This document shows, one piece after another, positions 1 to 4,745 of a stretch of DNA of 6,229 nucleotides. The position numbers were made by a program, and so were the translations under genes. The stretch lies in the NCBI GenBank assembly GCA_937893735.1, contig CALBGD010000125.1, positions 1 through 6,229 on the forward strand, written 5' to 3'. Position 1 is the first letter of the stretch. Each line of letters starts with the position of its first letter. The notes under the pieces were generated by a model that worked only from the letters and a program-made list of their open reading frames with translations, was not told the origin of the DNA and ran no database searches. This DNA is from an uncultured Clostridia bacterium. GTDB lineage: Bacteria; Bacillota; Clostridia; Oscillospirales; Ruminococcaceae.

Positions 1-1
1 C

Positions 2-1582
2 GGTGAGACCGGCGCCGGAAAAAGCGTCATAATCGGCGGAATAAACGCAGTGCTCGGCGGCAGGACAACCAAGGATATCGTCCGCAGCGGCGCGCCGAAG
101 GCGGTAATTTCCGCGCTGTTTGACGATATTTCAGAGCGCGTCCGCAGCAAGCTGGCGGAGCTTGGATTCTCTGCGGAGGACGGCGAGCTGGTGCTCATGC
201 GTGAGATAACCTCAGACGGAAGAAGCAGCGCCCGGATAAACGGCAGAGCGGCCACCGCAGCCATGCTGCGCGAGGTCGGAGAGCTGCTGGTGGATATCCA
301 TGGGCAGCACGAAAACCGTATCCTGATGAACACCGACAATCAGCGGCAGATCCTTGACAGCTACGCGGGAATATCTCAGGAGCTGGAAGAATACCGCGGG
401 GAATTCCGCAGGTTTTCGAAGCTTTCCCGCCGCCTGAAAGAAATGCGCGAGGAGAATAACACCCGCGAAATGCGCATGGCGCAGCTCTCCGCGATATGCG
501 AGGAGCTCGAGGAGCTCGGGCTTGATTACGGCGAAGGCGACCGCCTTGAAGAGGAGCTCCACAGGATACGCAGCACCGCCCAGATCCAGGGAGCGCTGCT
601 CACTGCGAACAATATGCTCAATGGCGAGGAAAATCCCGGGGCGATAGACCTTGTGCGCCAGTCCATGAATGCGTTCGCGCAGGCGGGGGCGGTGCTCCCG
701 GAGGCGGACGCGCTCTACAAGCGGCTGGAGGAGATACTCCCGGAGCTGGAGGACATCAGCAGCGAGGCGGCTTCAATGGCGTTCAGCTCAGACGACAGCG
801 AGGAGCGGGAGGCGGATATCGCGGACAGGGTATCCGCGATGAAGCACGCCTGCCGCAAATACAACATGGACGCAGACCAGCTTGTTGACTATCTGGAGGA
901 ATGCCGCCGGGAAATGGCTCAGCTCACCGGGCTTGACGGGGATATCGAGAAGCTCACACAAGAGCGCCACGAGCTTGCCGGGAAAGTCAAGGGCATGGCA
1001 GAGGAAATAAGCGAGAAGCGGAAAGTGGCTTCCGAGAAGCTTTCAGCGGACATCTGCGAGGTGCTGCGATTCCTGAATATGCCGAATGTCACGCTGAAAT
1101 TTGACGTTCGCCCGGAAAAGATAACAATAAACGGCATGGACGAGGTGGAGATACTTATTTCCGCGAATGCCGGCGAGGAGATGAAGCCGCTCAACAAGAC
1201 CGCCAGCGGCGGCGAGCTTTCCCGGGTAATGCTGGCGATAAAGAGCGTGATGGCGGAGGGCGACGACATTCCCACCATGATTTTTGACGAGGTAGACGCG
1301 GGAATAAGCGGAAGGACAGCCGCAAAGGTCGGCATAAAGCTCGCCCAGACTGCGGAGAAACGTCAGGTGCTGTGCATAACCCATCTTGCGCAGATAGCGG
1401 CGCTGGCGCAGACGCATATGCTGATAGAAAAGCAGACTGAGAATTCCCGCACCTACACGCGGATATTCCCGCTGGACCACGAGGGCAGAAAGCAGGAGCT
1501 TGCCCGCATAATGGACGGAGGTCTTACCGAAAGCGGACTCAAAGCCGCCGAGGAAATGCTCAGCAGAAAGGCGGAAGAATGA
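2..1582 (+). CDS. recN: DNA repair protein RecN (SMC-like ATPase), 5'-truncated by the window
   Basis: RecN is a cytoplasmic SMC-like ATPase recruited early to double-strand breaks in recombinational repair. The reading frame is already open at base 2. Numbering visible residues from there, the Walker A motif GETGAGKS is at 1-8, the RecN-typical block DIHGQHENRIL is near 98-108, a charged Glu/Arg-rich coiled-coil arm spans about 120-345, the ABC signature ASGGELSR is at 401-408, Walker B MIFDEVDAG starts at 426 (D429, E430), and the H-loop is ITHLAQIAA (H461). Both half-ATPase domains flank the arm as expected. 526 residues are visible; the family usually has about 550-570, so only some 30 N-terminal residues are missing. 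The in-frame ATG at 50 lies after Walker A and cannot be the true start. The stop overlaps the next start (ATGA), implying translational coupling. The identification is secure. Confidence 0.97.
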   Translation, partial: GETGAGKSVIIGGINAVLGGRTTKDIVRSGAPKAVISALFDDISERVRSKLAELGFSAEDGELVLMREITSDGRSSARINGRAATAAMLREVGELLVDIHGQHENRILMNTDNQRQILDSYAGISQELEEYRGEFRRFSKLSRRLKEMREENNTREMRMAQLSAICEELEELGLDYGEGDRLEEELHRIRSTAQIQGALLTANNMLNGEENPGAIDLVRQSMNAFAQAGAVLPEADALYKRLEEILPELEDISSEAASMAFSSDDSEEREADIADRVSAMKHACRKYNMDADQLVDYLEECRREMAQLTGLDGDIEKLTQERHELAGKVKGMAEEISEKRKVASEKLSADICEVLRFLNMPNVTLKFDVRPEKITINGMDEVEILISANAGEEMKPLNKTASGGELSRVMLAIKSVMAEGDDIPTMIFDEVDAGISGRTAAKVGIKLAQTAEKRQVLCITHLAQIAALAQTHMLIEKQTENSRTYTRIFPLDHEGRKQELARIMDGGLTESGLKAAEEMLSRKAEE

Positions 1583-2007
1583 ACGTCTGGTATATGCTGT
1601 TGATCTACGCCGGGGCGATACTGCTGGCGCTTGTTTTTCTGGCGGTTTCTGTCGCTGCGACGATGAACGCAGTCGTAAAGCAGAAAACAGTCGGAAAGCG
1701 GCTTGCGCTCCTTATTGCGGCGGTCCTGCTTGCGGGCGTTGTGCTTCTGTTCACTTCCTCGCACAAGACCTACTACCGCTTCAATGACTGGCTGATAAAG
1801 AGCGGCACCGCTTCCGAGGCCATCGAGCGCTTCGGTGAGCCGGATATCGGCACATACGCCGAGGGAAAGCCCGGCAGGATAGGCTACTATATCTACACGG
1901 ACGATGGTCCGATAATGCCAGACCATCTGGAGCATTTCTATTTCATTGCTTTTGACGAGCAGGGAAAAGTGACCGAGGTGAGCGACAGCGTTCGTCCCGG
2001 CGGCTGA
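1579..2007 (+). CDS. Small membrane protein with BamE/SmpA-like C-terminal domain (hypothetical)
   Basis: This 142-aa protein is not recognised as a named family. Two hydrophobic helices are clear, about residues 4-28 and 41-60, separated by a short basic loop (VKQKTVGKR) that should be cytoplasmic, so both termini would face outward. Residues 62-142 form a small soluble domain with the pattern FGEPD, then an aromatic-rich strand (YYIYTDD), then a strand ending FDEQGKV. This pattern recalls BamE/SmpA-like folds, where a GxPD turn precedes paired strands ending in a D-x-x-GKV hairpin. That resemblance is from motif reading only. Its ATG overlaps the recN stop by 4 nt, and the next gene starts 13 nt downstream, so it is probably cotranscribed with both. 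No signal-peptidase or lipobox site is evident. Possible roles include an envelope accessory function; the true role is unknown. Confidence 0.8.
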   Translation: MNVWYMLLIYAGAILLALVFLAVSVAATMNAVVKQKTVGKRLALLIAAVLLAGVVLLFTSSHKTYYRFNDWLIKSGTASEAIERFGEPDIGTYAEGKPGRIGYYIYTDDGPIMPDHLEHFYFIAFDEQGKVTEVSDSVRPGG

Positions 2008-2020
2008 CGGAGGGCGTCTC

Positions 2021-2596
2021 ATGAAAAAGTCCGTATCTAAGCAGGTCATGGAAAAGGGCACACTGCTGTTTCTGGCGCTGTCAGTGATATGTCTGACAGG
2101 CTGGCTGATACTTGGGTACGGCGTGCTGCTTACGCTGTTTATAACGTTTGCAACGTTCCTGTATCATCTGGCAATACGGCTGGCGGTCGGAGGAATACTG
2201 AACAAGCTAACGGCGGGCGGCGTGGATTACAAATCGGCGTGGTTCAGGCAGAGCCGCTTTGAAGCGGTGCTGTACCGAATGCTGAAAGTGCACAAATGGA
2301 AACTGAAGCTTCCCACATACGTCCCGGAAAATTTCTCGCTTAAAGAGAACACTCCGGAGCAGGTGGCTTCAAATATGTGCTGCGCTGAGTTTGTTCATGA
2401 GATAAATGTCGCAGTGAGCTTTGTCCCGGTGATTCTTAGCATAGTAATTCCGGCTCTCCGCGATACCATCATAGTATTCGTGCTGACGTCCGTGGCTGCG
2501 GCATTGTTTGACCTGCTGTTCGTAATTATTCAGAGGTACAACCGTCCGAGAATTTTGCAAATGGCGGAGCGCAGGAACAAGGTCAGGACCGGTTGA
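2021..2596 (+). CDS. Four-helix membrane protein of the CrtO (glycosyl-diaponeurosporenoate acyltransferase)-like family
   Basis: The protein has 191 aa. ATG 2021 is preceded by GGAGGG (2009-2014) at 6 nt spacing. Hydrophobic segments lie at about 14-34, 36-58, 129-146 and 149-171. Landmarks are FEAVLYRMLKVHKWK (80-94), LPTYVPENFS (97-106), a CAEFVHE block with E123 and H126, and the C-terminal QRYNRPRILQM (171-181). From memory, Staphylococcus aureus CrtO, which acylates the glycosylated carotenoid in staphyloxanthin synthesis, has the same order of motifs: a W..WFYVRKWK segment, an AELIHW block and QRYNRPRLTQ at the end. This makes the family assignment good. The substrate is another matter: no carotenoid gene is nearby, and homologues without such genes are likely to act on other glycolipids or to have lost the activity. 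It is packed behind the two-helix protein. Its stop TGA (2594-2596) precedes the peptidase start by 59 nt. Confidence 0.72.
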   Translation: MKKSVSKQVMEKGTLLFLALSVICLTGWLILGYGVLLTLFITFATFLYHLAIRLAVGGILNKLTAGGVDYKSAWFRQSRFEAVLYRMLKVHKWKLKLPTYVPENFSLKENTPEQVASNMCCAEFVHEINVAVSFVPVILSIVIPALRDTIIVFVLTSVAAALFDLLFVIIQRYNRPRILQMAERRNKVRTG

Positions 2597-2642
2597 ATAA
2601 TCGGAATGTGAAAGGTCAGAATACAGTTATCGGTAATTTGAA

Positions 2643-2648
2643 AGGAAG
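2643..2648 (+). promoter_or_regulatory. Ribosome binding site that sets the dipeptidase start
   Basis: AGGAAG lies 7 nt upstream of ATG 2656. It favours this start over the in-frame TTG at 2593, which overlaps the previous stop and would add 21 residues unlike anything in the family. Confidence 0.75.
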
Positions 2649-2655
2649 TATCATC

Positions 2656-4044
2656 ATGAAGCAGCAGATAACAGATTTCATATATTCCCATCGTGAGGAC
2701 ATGATGGAGATAATAAAGCAGCTTGTGGAGATCCCCAGCGTAAAGGGAACTCCGGAGCCGGGCGCTCCCTTTGGGGCGGAACCGCGCAGGGCTCTTGACA
2801 AAATGCTGGAGATATGCCGCAGGTACGGATTTGTCACCGGCTGCCATGACGACGTCATGGGAACCGCAGATTATGACCCCGCCGGAAAAATCGGGCTGGG
2901 AATACTCTGCCATCTGGACGTTGTACCGGCAGAGCCGCGCAACTGGAGCTATCCTCCGTTCCAGCTCACCCGGCGAGAGGGTAAGCTCTTTGGCAGGGGA
3001 GTGATAGACGACAAGGGACCGTGCGCCGCAGCGCTGTGCGCACTCTGGTGCGTTAAGGAACTGGGACTTCCGCTGAAAAAGGGAGTAAGGCTGCTTTTCG
3101 GCACAGATGAAGAGAACGGCTCCGAGGACCTTGAAATCTACCGCCGCGGGAACAAGCTCCCGCCGATGGTGTTTACCCCGGACGGAAGCTTCCCGGTCAT
3201 AAATATCGAAAAGGGAATGATACGCGCGGATATCTGCGGTGAGTACGTCCCCGGCTCGGTGCTGAGCTTCACAGGCGGAAGCATTCCGAATGCAGTTCCT
3301 GACAAGGCAGAGGCGGTAATCAGCGGCATTTCCTACGAGGAGATCCGAGCTGTGATTCCGCTGAATACCACCGGAGCCGTCCTTACTTTAGACCGCAGCC
3401 CAGACGGCACAGTAACGCTTCATTGCTCCGGAAGATCCGCGCACGCTTCCACTCCGCAGACTGGAATAAACGCGGTGACAGCGCTTATTTCCGTTCTCAA
3501 CAAGCTTCCGCTTGCTGACGGAGAACAGCGTGAGATATTCCGCGGACTTGAAAGAATGTTCCCGTTCGGCGAGACCGACGGACGCTCCGCCGCACTGAAA
3601 ATTGAGGACAAGGAATCCGGCGCACTTACGCTTACGTTCAGCAAGTTCGCGATGAATGACGGAAAAATCAGCGGCTGCATAGATATCCGCTATCCGGTGA
3701 GCGCACAGCTCAGCGATGTTGTGGAGCGGCTTTCTGCGGCTCTCGAAAGCGCGGGCGTCCACTACGGAAAGAACATGGAGGAAGAACCGCACTGCGTGCC
3801 CGAGGACAGCGAGTTCGTGCAGAAGCTTCTCAGAGTTTACAGCGAGGTCGAGGGCGAGCCGGGGCGCTGCATAGCGATAGGCGGAGGAACCTACGTCCAC
3901 ACTGTTGAGGGCGGTGTTGCATTCGGCGTTGAGCGCGGGGATACCGACTATCATATGCATGGCAACGATGAGTTCATAACCGAGGACGAGCTCCTGCGGG
4001 ACGCAGTTTTGTTTGCCTGCGCGATAGCAGATATATGCGGCTAA
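2656..4044 (+). CDS. pepV: M20-family metallopeptidase, PepV/Sapep-type dipeptidase
   Basis: A 462-aa cytoplasmic dinuclear-zinc dipeptidase that hydrolyses dipeptides at the end of peptide use. From M1 at 2656, the N-terminal catalytic half opens with the family block LVEIPSVKG (23-31). Metal-site motifs are CHLDVVPA (H86, D88), GRGVIDDKGP (D118/D119), GTDEENGSED (catalytic base E152, metal ligand E153) and TPDGSFP (D176). The inserted lid domain, roughly 190-380, carries GRSAHAS with H263, matching the lid histidine that completes the PepV active site. The C-terminal ligand is H435 in MHGNDEF. All expected residues are present, so the enzyme should be active, and the length matches the family (about 460-470 aa). 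An RBS-supported ATG 59 nt after the preceding gene suggests an operon end. A terminator follows within 60 nt. PepV versus the close Sapep homologues cannot be separated by eye. Confidence 0.93.
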   Translation: MKQQITDFIYSHREDMMEIIKQLVEIPSVKGTPEPGAPFGAEPRRALDKMLEICRRYGFVTGCHDDVMGTADYDPAGKIGLGILCHLDVVPAEPRNWSYPPFQLTRREGKLFGRGVIDDKGPCAAALCALWCVKELGLPLKKGVRLLFGTDEENGSEDLEIYRRGNKLPPMVFTPDGSFPVINIEKGMIRADICGEYVPGSVLSFTGGSIPNAVPDKAEAVISGISYEEIRAVIPLNTTGAVLTLDRSPDGTVTLHCSGRSAHASTPQTGINAVTALISVLNKLPLADGEQREIFRGLERMFPFGETDGRSAALKIEDKESGALTLTFSKFAMNDGKISGCIDIRYPVSAQLSDVVERLSAALESAGVHYGKNMEEEPHCVPEDSEFVQKLLRVYSEVEGEPGRCIAIGGGTYVHTVEGGVAFGVERGDTDYHMHGNDEFITEDELLRDAVLFACAIADICG

Positions 4045-4063
4045 AAGGCTGTCGGGAAGTCTG

Positions 4064-4095
4064 AAAAATGGAGCGGCTCATCACCGCTCCGTTTT
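4064..4095. terminator. Bidirectional intrinsic terminator between pepV and spoVM
   Basis: A 7-bp GC-rich stem GGAGCGG (4070-4076) pairs with CCGCTCC (4084-4090) around a 7-nt loop. On the + strand it is followed by GTTTTGTT and ends the pepV transcript. On the - strand the run AAAAA at 4064-4068 becomes the U tract, ending the spoVM transcript. The + strand U tail runs up to the spoVM stop codon (4097-4099). Confidence 0.85.
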
Positions 4096-4096
4096 G

Positions 4097-4183
4097 TTAT
4101 TCTGCCGGCATTTTCCTGATACCGAACATGGCTCTGAGTATCCCGGCGAACAGTTTCGGACTTTTCAGCACAACGATTTTCAT
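4097..4183 (-). CDS. spoVM: Stage V sporulation protein SpoVM (28-aa membrane-curvature peptide)
   Basis: A 28-aa frame on the minus strand. It begins MKIVVLKSPK and continues through GILRAMFG to a basic tail (IRK) and PAE. The Bacillus subtilis SpoVM, recalled from memory, begins MKFYTIKLPK and contains GIVRAMLG; the aligned positions K2, K7, P9, K10, G14, I15, R17, A18, M19 and G21 are identical. P9 is the helix-breaking residue known to matter for function. SpoVM is an amphipathic helix that marks the convex forespore membrane, anchors the SpoIVA coat basement layer, and inhibits or is a substrate of FtsH. An ideal AAAGGAG site (4197-4191) lies 7 nt from the ATG and overlaps the stop of the gene upstream, so the two are cotranscribed. 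The stop lies next to the shared terminator. It is too short for ordinary gene callers. The placement beside pepV differs from the rsgA-rpe-rpmB neighbourhood seen in Bacillus. Confidence 0.88.
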   Translation of the reverse strand: MKIVVLKSPKLFAGILRAMFGIRKMPAE

Positions 4184-4196
4184 TATGTAGCTCCTT

Positions 4197-4364
4197 TCAC
4201 AGTTTAAGCAGGAAGATCCCAATTACGATCAGCAGGAATGCCACCACGAACAGCAGCACCTTCAGCGAGAAGAACGAAATGCACATTACAGCGCCGAGAA
4301 ACGCCGCGACCGCCAGTACTATGCCGAAGCCGCAGTTCTTACGGCGCTTTCTGTTTTTTCTCAC
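4197..4364 (-). CDS. Small basic membrane protein, 55 aa, cotranscribed upstream of spoVM
   Basis: This family is not one I can name. Starting at GTG 4364 it encodes 55 aa: a strongly basic N-terminus (RKNRKRRKN at residues 2-10), a Cys-Gly turn, then two hydrophobic stretches at about 13-32 and 35-53 joined by the short SLK turn, ending LLKL. This predicts a two-helix hairpin with the basic N-terminus inside. GGGGGT (4376-4371) lies 6 nt upstream as an RBS, which supports the GTG. An out-of-frame GTG just upstream stops within four codons. The stop TGA overlaps the spoVM ribosome binding site and leaves 13 nt to the spoVM start, indicating one transcript and perhaps coupled translation. By context it may be made in the mother cell with SpoVM; that is inference. 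Similar short cationic membrane proteins are common in Clostridia and mostly uncharacterised. Confidence 0.72.
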   Translation of the reverse strand: MRKNRKRRKNCGFGIVLAVAAFLGAVMCISFFSLKVLLFVVAFLLIVIGIFLLKL

Positions 4365-4418
4365 GCTGACACCCCCGATCTCTTTCCTGCCCTACTATAT
4401 TCCCCGGGGAGTGATAAG

Positions 4419-4478
4419 GTTACAGATTTATTTCAAATTTCCCTGAATAGTTACGATGAGGTTACAATATAATTACAG
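4419..4478 (+). repeat. Helically phased TTAC direct repeats, PhoP/PhoB-box-like
   Basis: Hexamers GTTACG (4450), GTTACA (4461) and ATTACA (4472) recur at exactly 11 bp. Upstream, GTTACA (4419) is followed 11 bp later by ATTTCA (4430). The longer unit GAT[A/G]AGGTTACA occurs twice, at 4413-4424 and 4455-4466, exactly 42 bp apart. Tandem hexamers with 5-bp spacers on one DNA face are the usual target of OmpR/PhoB-family response regulators; the Bacillus PhoP hexamer TT[A/C/T]ACA differs from these at the first base. The triplet ends about 15 bp upstream of the -35 box, a normal activator position. The regulator is not in the window, so the assignment is inference. Confidence 0.5.
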
Positions 4479-4492
4479 TTATGTCATAATTG

Positions 4493-4521
4493 TTGACTTT
4501 TAACTCTCCCTATGCTATACT
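4493..4521 (+). promoter_or_regulatory. Strong sigma-A promoter with extended -10
   Basis: The -35 box TTGACT (4493-4498) and the -10 box TATACT (4516-4521) are separated by 17 bp, and TG at 4513-4514 forms an extended -10. Each hexamer has one mismatch to consensus. Transcription should start near 4527-4529, giving the structured RNA that ends at 4633. Confidence 0.82.
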
Positions 4522-4527
4522 GAGTTA

Positions 4528-4634
4528 CAGAAAAAGAACGAGCGGCAGCGGCTGAAATTCCTAGGGTTATGCCGTCCAAGCCTTGATATAGATGTAGTGT
4601 CCCTCAGGCGTATTATACCTGAGGGACATTTTGC
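4528..4634 (+). ncRNA. Structured leader RNA or small RNA with a possible antiterminator (class unknown)
   Basis: The RNA is bounded by the strong promoter and an intrinsic terminator, so its length is about 106 nt. CGGCA (4543-4547) can pair with TGCCG (4570-4574), or the second copy CGGC (4549-4552) can take the same partner, leaving CCTAGGG (4560-4566) in the loop. CCTAGGG can pair with CCCTCAGG (4601-4608), the 5' arm of the terminator, through 7 bp with one bulged C. This would prevent termination, the layout of a riboswitch or attenuator acting on the LacI-type gene 112 nt downstream. The block CTAGGGTT resembles a conserved segment of guanidine-I (ykkC) RNAs, and the short hairpin-plus-terminator layout recalls guanidine-IV, but the rest of the guanidine-I aptamer is absent and the gene context does not fit. 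A free-standing sRNA is equally possible. Confidence 0.6.
4598..4632 (+). terminator. Intrinsic terminator of the leader/small RNA
   Basis: An 11-bp perfect stem, TGTCCCTCAGG (4598-4608) with CCTGAGGGACA (4618-4628), closes a 9-nt loop and is followed by TTTT (4629-4632). The U tract is short, so termination may be partial or conditional. Confidence 0.8.
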
Positions 4635-4651
4635 ACAAATAAAACGGCTAA

Positions 4652-4680
4652 ATTTTGTTAATTCAGCTAATTTACAAAAT
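4652..4680. promoter_or_regulatory. 29-bp AT-rich dyad upstream of the LacI-type gene, candidate operator
   Basis: ATTTTGT (4652-4658) and ACAAAAT (4674-4680) are exact inverted arms centred on 4666, and AATT/AATT-type inner positions also match, giving 11 of 14 symmetric pairs. It could be an autoregulatory operator or fold as a weak hairpin in the mRNA leader. It lacks the central CG typical of LacI/PurR operators, so binding by the downstream regulator is only a guess. Confidence 0.4.
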
Positions 4681-4745
4681 GATCAAAATTACTTAAAATA
4701 TAAGTATGGATAAAATTATGATTTCCAAGCTGAAAGGATATAAAT

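Larger units (their letters stand above)
4365..4745. other. 381-bp non-coding region between the spoVM operon and the LacI-type gene
   Basis: No convincing coding frame was found. The left part (4365-4492) is the shared upstream region of the minus-strand microoperon and of the plus-strand promoter; it carries the perfect palindrome TCCCCGGGGA (4401-4410) and the TTAC repeats. The middle (4493-4634) is a promoter plus a structured RNA. The right part (4635-4745) is a very AT-rich leader with a large dyad and the LacI-gene RBS AAAGGA (4733-4738). I could not identify a convincing promoter for the minus-strand genes. Confidence 0.8.

Noticed and set aside
50..52. ATG 50 as the recN start
   Set aside because: The frame is open upstream and Walker A lies before it, so the gene is cut by the window edge.
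1043..2061. Minus-strand open frames across recN and the small membrane protein gene (1043-1480, 1453-2061)
   Set aside because: They overlap strongly supported plus-strand genes, show no recognisable motifs or RBS, and arise from GC-rich codon bias.
2593..2655. Longer dipeptidase beginning at TTG 2593
   Set aside because: The TTG overlaps the previous stop, has no RBS, and the extra 21 residues do not resemble PepV N-termini; ATG 2656 has a good RBS and a family-like start.
2597..2655. Internal promoter before pepV (AATACAGT as a sigma-E-like -10)
   Set aside because: No matching -35 at 13-15 bp; probably chance.
3388..3960. Minus-strand 190-aa open frame inside pepV
   Set aside because: It is antisense to conserved catalytic residues of the dipeptidase and has no domain pattern.
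4365..4500. Sigma-E-type promoter for the spoVM operon
   Set aside because: Partial matches to the -35 and -10 elements can be found on the minus strand, but none has both elements at correct spacing, so I do not call one.
4419..4530. CRISPR-like or iteron array from the GTTAC repeats
   Set aside because: Units are only 5-12 bp, with irregular overall spacing and no spacer structure, cas genes or replication gene; a regulator-binding array fits better.
4722..4735. Small dyad TTTC/GAAA before the LacI-type start
   Set aside because: Only four paired positions, overlapping the ribosome binding site; too weak to call an operator.
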